Below, one piece after another: positions 37,007-48,569 of a stretch of DNA of 64,000 nt. Numbering within the stretch: position 1 is the first letter of the stretch; every line of letters begins with the position of its first letter. Source of the stretch: Prunus persica (Eukaryota > Streptophyta > Magnoliopsida > Rosales > Rosaceae); assembly GCF_000346465.2 (NCBI RefSeq), contig NC_034015.1, positions 6,348,029-6,412,028 on the forward strand. Direction: 5' to 3'. The position numbers and the translations under genes were made by a program. A model generated the notes under the pieces. The model was not told where the DNA came from. It saw only the letters and a program-made list of their open reading frames with translations, and ran no database searches.

Positions 37007-37797
37007 GGGCTCGTTTGGTACACAGGACTGTCTTGGCATGGACTATGCTTAGGGACTGGCTTGGCTTGGCTTGGCTTGGTCTAAGTTGGATAACACTTAT
37101 CCTGCGTTTGGTGTATGCTTGGACTAGGATTATAATTTTTTTATTTTTTCAAAAATATCTATATATATGTATATATGTATTTTATAATATACATAATATA
37201 TATGTATATACATGTATATAAGTATATTATAATAATATTATATATTTTAAATAATATAAACGTACATACATATATATAAGTGTATATAGGTGTACAGTCC
37301 CCTTCTATTGAGGGATCCCTCAAATAAAATTATTTGAGGGACACCCTTTAGGGTCCCCTACGAATTTTTTTTCAACGATCGAAACCATCTATTTTTTAAG
37401 TCTATATTCATAGATCATCCTTGAAAAAAATTAGACAAATTGGAAACTGTTTCGATATCCAATTGTGTCCTACAAAATCAATGAACATGGTGCTTCAAGA
37501 AAGTACTAAAATTTCAATAATTTAATTGAGTGGTCAAATGATATCGGATTCAAGTGATTTTTTGTAGAGATGATCTTTGAATGAGTATCTATAAAAGGGA
37601 CGGTTTGGATTAGTGAAATACAATACAGAGTGGGCCCTACAATGGTATCCCTCAAATAAGCTAATTTGAGGGATCCCTCAATGGAAGCTCTCTGTATAGG
37701 TGTATATATGTATATTATAATATACATGGGTATAATACATATACATATATTTATATATATGTATGTATATTATAATATATAATATATATGGGTATGT

Positions 37798-37840
<43 letters not shown>

Positions 37841-38583
37841 TACATGTATATACGTGTATATATGTATATTATATATGTATGTATATATACATATATATTA
37901 TATATATTATAAAATAAATATGTATATATAATATATGTATAATATATGTATATATATTATATATTATAATATACATATATATACATATATACATGTATAT
38001 AATATATGTGTATATAGGTGTATTTATATATTATAATATATACATGGGTATAATACATATATATATACATATGTATATTATAATAGATAATATATATGGG
38101 TATGTTATAATAATAATATACATGTATATATGTGTATATATGTATATTATAATATATATACATATAGTATAAATATATAATGTATATGTCTATATACGTG
38201 TGTATATGTATATTATAATACATACATGGGTATAATATATACACATATATGTATATATACTTATCTATATGTATTATAATAATATATATATTACATATAT
38301 ACATGTATGCTATTATTATAATATTAATATGCATGTGTATATGGGTATATTATAATAATAATATACGTGTATATATCTATATGTATTTATATATTATATA
38401 TGTATATATGTGTTTATATATATACATGTATATACGTGTATATGTACATTAATATATAATATAATATATATTACATATATACATGTATACATGTAGCTAT
38501 TATTATAATATTAATATGTATGTGTATATGAGTATATTATAATAATAATATATGTGTATATATCTATATGTATTTATATATAT

Positions 38584-38615
<32 letters not shown>

Positions 38616-38914
38616 CTTGTATATGTGTATATACATGTATATATGTACATTATAGTATATGTGTATGTAATAATAATAATAATAGTAATATATGTTATTA
38701 GTATTACAATATAATATATGCATCTCATACATTGGTAAATATAGGACTAGCTAATCCTCCCTTTCTACATGGGATTAGTAGTCCTCTCCTAAGGAGGTGT
38801 TTTTGATGGGCCCAGTATTAGCAATCCCATCTAAGACTAGAATTAAATGAAATAAACATGGTACTAAATTTAGTCCAAACCAGTCCAAGCCAAGCCTGTA
38901 TACCAAACGACCCC
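37007..38914. mobile_element. Harbinger-like element with TTA TSD, swollen by AT microsatellite
   Basis: The left end GGGCTCGTTTGGTACACAGG mirrors the right end (complement GGGGTCGTTTGGTATACAGG), followed on both sides by CTTGGCTTGG-type repeats. The 3-bp direct repeat TTA lies at 37004-37006 and 38915-38917. Termini and TSD are of PIF/Harbinger (Tourist-like) type. The interior is almost wholly AT repeats (TATA/TGTATA runs, (TAA)n at ~37799-37840, (TA)n at ~38589-38614), plus MITE copy B nested at 37295-37694. Open frames inside are Ile/Tyr-rich artefacts of the repeats. Confidence 0.85.
37295..37694. mobile_element. TIR MITE, copy B (400 bp), nested in Harbinger-like element
   Basis: It starts CAGTCCCCTTCTATTGAGGG and ends GGAAGCTCTCTG, with TA on each side. 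Read in reverse it aligns with copy A (32814-33170) over its full length. Both ends carry a GGATCCCTCAAATxxxxTTATTTGAGGGA-like hairpin, which is better preserved here than in copy A. Confidence 0.88.
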
Positions 38915-38917
38915 TTA

Positions 38918-39510
38918 GATTCTTAGATGTGCATACCTTTGTAAACCTGGTAAACTATCATTTCCCCAAAAAAAAAAAAAAAAAAACCACTAGAAACGAT
39001 GTAAAGGATACAATTCATATATAACATATGAAAGAGTAATTACTTCCCCAATCTAGGGATTTTGTTCATATTATATGGTTAAAACTCGACTTCTATAACA
39101 ACTTATCCTGTTGTTATGCAACCGGATAATTGTAACAGGACCTTATACAGTATATGCGATCTCCATAGTAACTCAGTTTATAATCATAACAATTCATGCC
39201 AAAATACCTCCAACACAACATTTTCAGTCACCTAAACTAAGTTCGCATTGGAAGGAGAAAAAACAAAACCCAGGTCCCCGAAATATCATATATCACAGAT
39301 CAAGGCAGCATTTTCTCTATAACTGTGGTTGCTCAATTTTGATCTGGGTAGACAGTACGAAAAACTCCATAAACTTAGCATCCTTTTCGTCTATGGTTGC
39401 TGATTGTCTTGGAGACTTTATACCTTAAATAGTATTCTGAGACTTTGAAATGATCGTTTAGAGGGGTTTTGGACCCTTTATCCTCAACCCAGGTTTTGCC
39501 TTGACAAATA
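38918..39510. other. Intergenic / DUSP12 3' UTR
   Basis: No gene was seen. A poly-A run lies at 38968-38986. The part next to 39511 should be the DUSP12 3' UTR (minus strand). Confidence 0.45.
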
Positions 39511-42500
39511 TTAGACAGTGCTGACGTCCACACGGCTTCTATGAAGCTGGAAGGCGGGGGTGATCCAACTCCCGCAACTGCATTGGATGCCTGACCAATT
39601 GAAGTAACCCAATCGAGCTTCACAATGTGCACATGACAACTTGCCCTCCAGTGCTCCTTCTTCAACTGTGAAATGAGAGAACATATGAAGGATTAAATTA
39701 TTGCGTGTTTCTAAGCCAAATCACATTGAACAAAAGATGCCTTCAAAAGAAATAACTTCTACTTCGTTTAAGTTAAGGTATAAGGAAACCAAAATAAGCT
39801 TAAGAAAAATAAAGAAAAGGAAAACATCAAGAAATGCCATATAGGTTCAGAAATAGGAATGTGAAAAAGATGTGGATCCTGTCTGAGTGTCAAAATCCAT
39901 ATTCGAAACTTTTTTCATTATTCATAATACCACATACTGGAAAAATTGGTCAGTAAGAAAAATCAATTTGCAGTTGACATGTAATCTCAAGTGACTATTT
40001 GATCACATAATATCCCAGTTAAACAACTGCTAGCGTTTATTATATAACAATAAAATGAAACAACTCAAGGAATCCCTTTTGACAAGAGAGGTCTTCAGCA
40101 TGATTAGCTATTACTGCTATGGAAAAGGTAAGCCATACAGTTATAAATATGGCAGTTACCTGCTGTCATCCACCTTAGAGGCTCAACAAAAATGGATGAA
40201 CATTCAGAATCCTCAGACAAGTTGCTACTTTTTCGCTTTCGCCACTCAAACGATTTTTCACCCTCCCCTGGAATGTGATCCACAACATTGTCCTGCAATG
40301 CAACAACTCTTCGGCATTTCTTGCAGCGGAAAGCTGTTGTACCAGTTTTTCCTCCATTTTGAGCTGATTCTACCCCAGAGGCAACTTCAATAGGCAACCC
40401 AGGATCTGCCCCAAATTTGGAACTGTCTATTTTATCACCACGATGATAAGATTCTCCTGAAAGAATGGGATAAAATATATCTATTATAGCAGCGAAAACA
40501 GAAATTCACATTTGCCACTCAATTTGAAACCTCCAGTGAAATGCGTAGGCATATATTATAATGTCTACTATGCTGAGCCAAATAACTTTTCACATAGTAA
40601 TATACATCAAGAACATTGCCATGCAATTGCTACACCTTCCACAATTGTCACTGCTGTTCTGGTAAGCATTTCTTTTTCTCTTCTCCTAAAATGTTATGTA
40701 CGGTAGAGGAGAACGGCACACAATTTAAAAATTAAAAGATTCAGAGGTATGGTTCATGGATACAGTAGCACCATTGTAGCAGTTTTTTGTGTTAGTTTCC
40801 CGAAGCTAATTTGACAGGTGAGATTATTTTTATTTTAAGGTCTACAATTCAACTCAATTAGGGTTTTCTGGAGATTCTAACATTAATAAATAGAGTGAAC
40901 TAAATTGAGACAATCTTGTTTCTGGAGTTCTAAACCTTTGGCATTTTTGAGTTCAATCTAGAACCTTGGAAGCTTCTCTTAGGGATTTCTCATAACCCAG
41001 CAGTGTCTCCATGCTCAATCCGAAAGAATTCCAACCCTCACACTTGTCAAAAAAACATTCTAGTTCGATGATATACAACCAATTTGGTAAGACAATGCTC
41101 CTTAATGCCTTCCTATCAATGAACTTTTCATACAGTATTCTATTACCAAAACTTGGAAAACTAAAATATGAAAGCATGAATTCAAGATGTACAATCAATA
41201 ACCCTAAATTTAGAGGGAGGGGAAGATGTAGAAGAAAAAATAAACTTGTACCCAATACTTTCAGGTGAAAAGACTTATATATGGGGCTGGCATGATCAAC
41301 CTTGAAGCCCATTTCCTCGTACATTTTGAGCTGCAACACCATAAAAGTAAAGAGTAAAATTCACTATGGGCTGGATTAGCAGAAATTAATGTTATCTTGT
41401 ACAAGATGTGATATAAGAGCGCATTGCATCACCTGATCTAGAAAACCATCATTGGGGCAAACAAACTCACAGCTTTGCCTCAGGGATCCTAGTGCATCTG
41501 GAGGATTGCATAAGAGGAAGAAAAAGACTAAAGCAGTTAAGCATTTGTAACCCAATATTTTTTTTTTTTTTCAATTCAATTGCTCATATATTTTGAATGG
41601 TGATGATTTTGGCACTCCAACATCTCCCACATTCCTCTACTCTCTCACACAAGAGGACTACATGAGGGTTCCAAAATCAGCCTAAAAAAAGCTGATGCAC
41701 TCCTTTTGTGTGAGAGAGTAGAGGAGTGTGGGAGCTGACATTTGGAGTGTCAAAATCATCTCCCATTTTTAAAGTCATACAAGCTTGTGAAAATAATTTT
41801 TGTCTAAACTGAAGAAGAAAGAAAAGCAGCAACGTGAATTTATATACGAACACTCGCGATACTTAAAACAAGCAATGATTTTTCACACCTTCTTGTGATA
41901 AATGTTCTGTTCTCATCAGATATGCTGTAATGATAGCTGCACTGCAACAAACACATGCAAACAAACAAGGGTGTAAACCCTTTAAACTTGACAATTCAGA
42001 AAACTGGAAAAGCTTTCAGAATGTAAGCTCCGTATACTTTCGACATTATTAGTAGACTCTTGTTATTCTAAAAACTGAAAATTATAAAACTGAGAGAACA
42101 ATATGTACCTTCTGGAAACACCAGCAAAGCAATGCACCAAAACAGACCCCTCTTTTCTACTCTTGTCAATAAAATCCAAACAGACATCCAAATAATCCAA
42201 TAAATTCTCATTCTCCATATCTCTCAGCGGAACCCCCATCCTCACCAGCTTCAAATCCTTGCCTGCATATTCCAACAAGTACAAAAGCTTATCCGAGAGC
42301 AAACAACTTTTCGACCCATCACCAGAATCGTCCACAGAAGCCGACCCACCAACAGACCCGCCAGTATACACCTTCTTGATTTCCTTAGTGGGAATTGTAA
42401 GACCCTTCTTCCATTCGGAGAAAAACGAGATTGATGCAGAACTCAGAACTGAGAGAATGTGTGTGATCTCTGTGCTGCCATTTTGGAGAACCTCTGCTGC

Positions 42501-42548
42501 ATCGCCGATGTTGCCGATGAATAGATTCTCACGAACAAGATACGGCAT
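39511..42548 (-). CDS. DUSP12: DUSP12/YVH1-type dual-specificity protein phosphatase
   Basis: Six exons on the minus strand: 42548-42109, 41941-41889, 41497-41433, 41330-41252, 40456-40160 and 39665-39511. They join in phase to give 362 aa, stop TAA. I chose ATG 42548 (MPYLVRENLFIGN), not the GTG two codons upstream. The phosphatase domain occupies residues ~1-200, and the catalytic HCFAGVSRSAA signature (HCxxGxSR) spans the exon 1/2 junction. The C-terminal part carries zinc-binding motifs as in DUSP12/YVH1: FRCKKCRRVVA, an H in VDHIPG, FVEPLRWM, then LSCAHCEARLGYFNWSG, CSCGSWITPAFQLH. In other eukaryotes this family acts in ribosome maturation and stress responses. An overlapping frame in the last exon is a shadow. 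A hairpin MITE sits in intron 2. Confidence 0.9.
41596..41766. mobile_element. Hairpin MITE in DUSP12 intron 2
   Basis: The left arm (about 41596-41658, with GATGATTTTGGCACTCCAA and CTACTCTCTCACACAAGAG) pairs imperfectly with the right arm (about 41711-41766). The loop is ~50 bp. No clear TSD was identified. Confidence 0.7.
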
Positions 42549-43379
42549 GACCACTGAAAAAGATTTGATTTTTTGCTAAACCCAAGATTATCAAAGCAAG
42601 AAATCCTTGTTCTCCCCCTTGATTTAGGTCGGCTAGTGTGTGAGAGAGAGAGATAGAGAGAGGGAAGGGGATGATGAGTCTTAGGTTTTTATTTTTTATT
42701 TTTTCCTGAATAGATCAAAGGTATATTCTGAAAAATGAAAAAATTATCCTGATAGGTGAAGACCCTTCACTGAAGGGAATGATGGGTATTGGGTTGTTTT
42801 CTTTTTAATTTTTTAAAATACTTTTTAATACTTCAAAAATATTTTTTTTCCTCAAAATTGAAAAAATTATCCTATAAACGTGAGCATGTGCAAATCATGT
42901 GACATTCCTTTTAAAGAACCAGAAATTGATTAGCCTCACCCTAAATTAGGAATGGGTACAATTTCGGGTCAATCAAACTAAACCGTTTAATTCAATCATA
43001 GTGGGTTGAGTTGGTCTAAAAATGAGCAGGTCATAAGTTAAAAAAAATTATAAATCACTATGTATGAGTTGGAACCAAAATTTAAAGTAAATTTTATTTT
43101 GAGTTAATCTGATTGAACTACCCAACCTGATCATAGTGGGTTGAATTGATCTAAAAATGACCAAGTCTTGAGTTAAAAAAATCATAAATCGCTATGTATG
43201 GGTTGAAACCAAAATTTAAAAGTATGCTTAATTTTGAGTTAACCTGACCAACCGCCAAACCTTATTACAAAAAATTTGAGTTGAGTTGAGTTGACCTAAT
43301 AATGAACGGATTTTGAGTTCAATAATTCATAAAAAAACTATATATCGGGTTGGGACTAAAACTGACCCAACACTATCCA
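42549..43379. other. DUSP12 5' flank with decayed tandem repeat
   Basis: A GAGAGA-rich 5' UTR/promoter segment lies at ~42635-42670. From ~42960 to 43375 a ~135-bp unit (start TCATAGTGGGTTGA at 42996 and 43131, weaker third copy from ~43264) is tandemly repeated. Confidence 0.55.
42996..43375. repeat. Minisatellite-like repeat, ~135-bp unit, about 2.8 copies
   Basis: Each unit carries GGGTTGAxTTGxTCTAAAAATGA, a run of A's, CTATGTATGxGTTG and AAAATTTAAA. The copies are diverged. Confidence 0.65.
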
Positions 43380-43387
43380 TGTCCACC

Positions 43388-44351
43388 TAGGGCTAGTCAA
43401 TGGGCCAGGTCGGGTTAGCCCGGCCCAAATTTAATAGATTTAGGCCGGGCCGGGCTTTAAAGAGGAGACAGAAAATATCGGGCCGGGCCGAATTTTTTTA
43501 GAAAATTCAAAGCTCAAGCCCGCCTCATGAGCCAGGCTTGAGAAAGCCCATTGGGTCGGGCCGAGCTAAGCCCAACGGGCCGGGTAGGGCTAAGCCCAAT
43601 GGGCCGGGCCTAAACGGGCCCTACTTCATTAAAAAAATCATAAACTTAATCATAAGGGCATTTTAGTCCAAATTTGAGATTAAACTCACTTAATTTCAAT
43701 ATTTTCACATCAACCCAAATTCATAAAACACCCAATAAAATCACACAACTTATAAGATTTTCCACAAAAATAATAAAATCAAGTATTATTTTTGAGGTTA
43801 TTACATAATTAGATCGTAATTCATTTTAAGAAATAATTTTAAAAAATAATAAGTATCACAAAAATATTTTTTAAAGGATGGTATGAATAAATATGCAAAT
43901 ATTTGGTGATGTGTTCAAGAAAAGCATGATTATATTTGGTGATACGATTATGCTATGTGATATGTTGTTCATCTTATATATATATATATGTAATTATTGA
44001 ATTAATAATTAACACAAATTCATGTGCTAATCATCTAATTATAAATTAGGAATGAATAAAAAAAAGTAAATGAAATGAAACAAATTATATATGTGATTTA
44101 AGTGATATAATCCTAAACGTAAACTCTTATTTATACATAATTATATATGTATGCGGGCCTAATGGACCGGGCTTTTGTGGCCGGGCCGGGCCGAGCTTTC
44201 TTGGGCTTAATCGGGACGGGCCGAGCTTCAAACACCCAAGCCCAAGCTTAGCCCGGCCCAAGGCCGGTCGGGCCATCTCAAAGCCCATAACAGGCTGGGC
44301 CGGGCGGGCCCCCATTAGCCTATGAGCTTGCGGGCCAAATGATGAGGCCTA
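43388..44351. mobile_element. hAT-like ~960-bp element, copy 1
   Basis: It begins TAGGGCTAGTCAATGGGCC and ends GATGAGGCCTA; the complement of the right end, TAGGCCTCATCATTTGGCC, is an imperfect match. Flanking octamers TGTCCACC (43380-43387) and TGTCTACC (44352-44359) match at 7 of 8. GGGCC-rich ends surround an AT-rich, well-conserved core shared with two other copies at 56963 and 58465. No transposase was seen. GC-rich open frames at its ends are artefacts. Confidence 0.85.
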
Positions 44352-44359
44352 TGTCTACC

Positions 44360-44719
44360 CCTACCCTAAACCCTTTTAACCCCCACAGAAATTTAGAACA
44401 ATTAGCCAAAGTCTTTGCTGAGTCACCATTTCTTTGGGCCACCACGGCCTCAGTCAATCGAATTGGAAAAAAATATTAGAAACCAACAAAAATAGACATG
44501 CTCTGCCTCTGCAGATAGGCAAAACTTAGTGGGCTTTACCCACGTGACAATGACATCATTCTTCTTTCTTCTTTTTTATGGATCTGAACACGACGTTGTT
44601 TAGTGTGTTTTGAGACGACAAAAAAAAGTCAGAAATCCTCATCTACGCTAACATATCGCCTCTGCAACGAGGTAGCCGCCGTCTGCAAATCAAGCAAGTA
44701 AGGCCTACCATTTTAAAGA
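44360..44719. other. Unassigned sequence left of the Tat retrotransposon
   Basis: Non-repetitive sequence that probably continues at 54613 beyond the retrotransposon. An exon-like segment ending CAA|GTAAGG near 44696 is present, but no protein family was recognised. The last five bases (AAAGA, 44715-44719) are the retrotransposon TSD. Confidence 0.35.
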
Positions 44720-45175
44720 TGTTGATACCAGAATCAGTAACCAATAAAGATAAAACACGTGGACAATATTCGTCATCAGCAGAGGAGCCCTCGGCACCCG
44801 GGCATACCGATAGCAGATTGAAAGCCAAAATGCCCATTGGACACTTGGCATACCCACAGTGAATGTCCACAGTCCCATATCGGAATTCTACACTTGCACA
44901 CCTCCCAAGGTTTATAAAAGAAGCGCAATTCCCCAAAATGGGGGTAATATGAACTTTCGACATACTGCCTATCGATTTGTCAGTTTAAGCTTACTAAATA
45001 CGTACTTACTTAAGCATCGGAGAGCCTTCGGCCGATACCACACCGGTGCCCTAAGGTCTTACCGAGCGTTCGTTATCTTGCAGATCACACGCTCCACTAA
45101 GGCCAAGAGTGTACCGAAGGCCCAACATCATTAAGTTGAGCGGACAAAGTGCCAAACCATTTTTTTGCATCAACA
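44720..45175 (+). repeat. 5' LTR of Tat element
   Basis: 456 bp, TGTTGAT...ATCAACA. It includes a TATA-like TTTATAAAAG near 44909 and is near-identical in layout to the 3' LTR. Confidence 0.92.
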
Positions 45176-45200
45176 GTTTGGCACTGTCTGTGGGAAACGA
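45176..45200 (+). other. Primer-binding-site region of Tat element
   Basis: Directly after the 5' LTR, GTTTGGCACTGTCTGTGGGA occupies the PBS position. It resembles the TTGGCGCCGTCTGTGGGA-type start of other Tat elements. The priming tRNA was not determined. Confidence 0.55.
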
Positions 45201-45341
45201 TCTGAATCAACCCATTATCCCTAAAACACATGGGGACCACTTCAGTACCAACGTTCTTGTCGGAAGATGGATTACCGTTCGGAAGGCAAAGCTGAGCAAG
45301 CCCCGCGCTGCCCCGTTGCACTCCTTTCGGTAATTCACCCA

Positions 45342-46880
45342 TGATTCAAACCACCGCTGAAGCAGAGCTTCTGGCCCAAATCACTTCTCTTTGGCAGGAC
45401 ATGACTAAACTCCAAGAACATAACAATCTTCTCTCGTCTAAAGTAGACGAAACCCAGCAACTGCTCAATCAGCAGCATACGCAAAATATCCAAACAAATC
45501 AATCTTCCCAGAGCCTGTAGACCCCTAGTCGGAAGAAGAAGAGTAAGAAGGTAGCAAAGACAACACATGCGCCCTCCAAGCAGTTGGTAGTTCCAGCACC
45601 CAAGGATCAACCACACCTACCGAAAAAGGTTTACTTCGATTGTCGCCATCGGATCAATGACCGGGATGCCAAAAGACAGAGATCTCTGATAAGAATCAAT
45701 GCTCACCTAAGGGACTCGCGGATGAAAGTTTTGGGAAATAAATCACCCATTCAGAAGGTTCGGGGCTTGGACTCCACCACCGAATCAGATTATGAGTATG
45801 TCCTTTCCAAGACCAGAGAGTCTACCTACTGTTCGGCAATGCCAACGAGGTACTCGGAGGCCAGACCGGTAAGCCCACAGAGGCGTTTGATGGCCACGAC
45901 TCTGAGAAAATCCCTAGCCGAGATCCTGTCGTTCGACTTTTTTTTCTTCAGAAAGTCCAAAACATGAAAACGATTGAATTCGTTCTCAGGAACCAAACTG
46001 GGGAAAACTTCGGCCAGGGCTGTTCACCGAATGTATAAAGCACTCACGGCAGGATAGTGACATACAACCTCTACATATAACGTTCTACACTGGGGTGGAA
46101 GATCCCTTAACGCATCTCCATTCCTTCCAATCAACAATAGGGTGCAAGGGACTCAGTGACGAAGAGCAATGCTTGTTGTTTCCGTCTGTGCTTACTAGAG
46201 CGGCATTGAATTGGTTATACCGTCTAGAGCTGAGAACGGTAGACTCCTTCGACGAGTTAAAACAGATTTTTCTTAACCACTCCATGATACAGACGGACCG
46301 TTTGTACTCTGCCGACGACTTGTACATAATCCAGCAAAGGGAAGATGAACCGCTACGGGAGTATGCTGCACGTTTCAGTTATGAATACTCGAGGTGTCCG
46401 AAAACGGATGACAGGGCAGCCTACGGGGCCTTCAAGAGTGGCCTTCGGTCCTCACACTTTCGGTACCTACTGCACAGTAGCAACTGGCATACCTACGACG
46501 AACTAATGAAGCAAGCGGCAATCCACGCTAAGGCTGAATATTTCAACTCGAAATCCGGGCCTTCGGCTCGGCAGGAGGAACCAGCATTGAAAAGTTATCC
46601 TGGGCAAGAATCTCCATACGCCCTTAGAAAAGCTGACGAATCCTCGGCGGGGCACAAACGGAAAGATGACGGTGACAATCGGCAGGGAAACCCAAGGAAA
46701 GGAAAAGGAAGATACGGTCACTCTGCTGAATACCACTTATGAAGCTGTACTGATGAACGAACACGAGACCATACCAAAGCCGAATCACCGAAAGCCTAAT
46801 CGGTAGGACAATCGGGATACCGACAAATTCTGTCGATACCACCAGCACAACAGTCATAACACTGAGGAGACCAACTCAGT
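45342..46880 (+). pseudogene. Tat element gag (broken)
   Basis: The reading starts at ATG 45342 with a heptad-rich segment (LLAQITSLWQDMTKLQEH), is stopped by TAG near 45518, continues to ~45967 and changes frame. The retrotransposon gag domain is intact at 46095-46742: DPLTHLHSFQSTIGCKG, ALNWLYRLE, SFDELKQIFLNHSMIQTDR, EPLREYAARF. After another frame change near 46710 a short CRYHQ..HN stretch at ~46820-46860 is all that remains of the zinc-finger-like end. Gag normally forms the virus-like particle. It is clearly non-functional. Confidence 0.85.
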
Positions 46881-47019
46881 GTACGGACGTGCTACGTAAT
46901 GGCACTGAAATCGGTAGCTGTTAAACCTCCCAGGGAGACCTTGTTTGTCCAAGAAGCACCGAACGGTAACGGGCCAGTTGATGACCCAAGAGAAGAAAAC
47001 CTAACGTTACAAACACAGC

Positions 47020-48520
47020 CTGTTGAAGAGCTAAAACCCGTGGTACTAAGTTAAGAGCAGCCTGATCGGTGCGTCAGAATCAGCACCACACTCCCTTCCC
47101 CTTCGGACGCAGTTTATCGAATTCCTACGGCAACATGTGGAGGTCTTCGCCTGGTCTTACGAGGACATGCCAGCATATCCCCTAAAATCATCAGCCATAA
47201 GCTCAGCATCTCCCTCGCCTATAAACTTGTGAGACAAAAGCACCGTTCATACGATGCCGAACGGTACAAAACCATGCGTACCAAAGTCGACAAACTAAAG
47301 GCCATCGGCTTTATCAGGGAAGCTACATACCTTGTGTGGCTGGCAAACTCGATAATGGTTCAGAAAATGAAGGGCAGGTGACGAATGTGCCAAGACTATA
47401 CTGATCTGAACAAACTTGTTTGAAGGATAGCTTCCCGTTGCCTCGGATAGACCAACTCGTGGACGTTACCGCCGATCATGAATTGCTAAGCTTCGTGGAT
47501 GCATACTCCAGGTATATATTCATGAACCCTGCCGATAGCGAGCATACGGCGTTCATCATGGACAGAGGACTGTACTGTTATAACGCCATGCCGTTCAGCT
47601 TTAAGAAAGCGGGGGCAACGTATCAAAGGCTCGTCAACTAAATCTTCGCGAAACATATCGGTAGCATCATGGAAGTATACGTAGACGATATGTTGGTAAA
47701 AAGTAGGACTGCCGAAGAGCACCTACACAATTTGGCCTTGATGTTCGATATACTGAATGACTACCGAATGAGGCTAAACCCAACGAAATACGCATTCGGT
47801 GTATCTTCAGGAAAGTTTCTCGGGTTCATAATCAGTCAAAGAGGGATCGAGGCAAATCCCGAAAAAAATCAAGGCCATAATCGACATGGAGAAGCCGAAG
47901 ACACAGAAGGACATTCAGAGCCTTACCGGACATGTCGCCGCCTTAACACGCTTCATTTCCAAGGTTACCGATAAATGTGCGCCGTTCTTTAAAGCCTTGA
48001 AAGGGGGCAAACAGTATATCGCATGGACTGCTGAATGCGACAAAACATTTCAAGACTTAAAGAACTACATGAGCAAAGCACTATTGCTTTCAAAGCTACT
48101 CCTAGGGGAGGTTCTATTTCTTTATCTTTCGGTATCTAGCATTGTCGTCAGCTCGGTGTTGATATGCAAACTAGAGAAAGCGGAACTACCGATCTTTTAC
48201 GTCAGTAAGGCACTGCAGAGCCCAGAAAGTCGGTATCCTCCCTTGGAACAGCTAGCCTTAGCCCTTGTAGTCTCAGCTCGCAGACTCCGCCCATACTTCT
48301 AAGCGCACGAAATTATGGTCTTAACCAACCAACTGCTTCGGCAGGTACTCCAGAAATCGGAAATGTCCGGCCGATTGGTCAAATGGGCAATTGAGCTCGA
48401 AGAATTTGACATACAATTTAGGCCAAGGACAGAGGAGAAAAGTCAGGCCGTTGTCGATTTCATCTCCGAGCTTACACCCTTGGTAGCATCCGAGCCAGTG
48501 AACACTAGCACTGATACTGA
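47020..48520 (+). pseudogene. Tat element reverse transcriptase-RNase H (broken)
   Basis: The region opens with a VEELKPVVL stretch at ~47020. RT is readable at 47420-47870: FPLPRIDQLVD, LLSFVDAYSRY with the first catalytic Asp, then a stop at 47639-47641, then MEVYVDDMLVKS with the YVDD catalytic pair at ~47678-47690, and GKFLGFIISQRGIEANPEK. A frame change near 47870 leads into KPKTQKDIQSLTGHVAAL and the RNase H-like part (CAPFFKALK, WTAECDKTFQDLK, FYVSKALQSPESRYPPLEQLALAL) to ~48302, then a stop and a further stretch to 48520. No DTGSS protease motif precedes it. Multiple lesions show it is inactive. Confidence 0.88.
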
Positions 48521-48569
48521 AGAACTAGGCAGAACGCCGAACGTTTCGACCCTTCCGTTCCCGTATGGA

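Noticed and set aside
37957..38452. Long open frames rich in Ile, Tyr and His on both strands
   Set aside because: They are translations of TATA/TGTATA microsatellite inside a Harbinger-like element, with no protein-like composition.
39375..39665. 96-residue minus-strand frame overlapping the last DUSP12 exon
   Set aside because: It is a shifted frame. The proper frame, entered with phase from exon 5, reads the conserved zinc-binding tail CAHCEARLGYFNWSG and stops at 39511.
42960..43375. CRISPR-like array
   Set aside because: Units are diverged, ~135 bp, without regular spacers, and the genome is eukaryotic; it is a plain tandem repeat.
44127..44315. GC-rich frames encoding Gly/Pro/Ala repeats (also at 57682-57909 and 59178-59433)
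   Set aside because: They come from the GGGCC-rich ends of the three hAT-like copies and occur in both directions.
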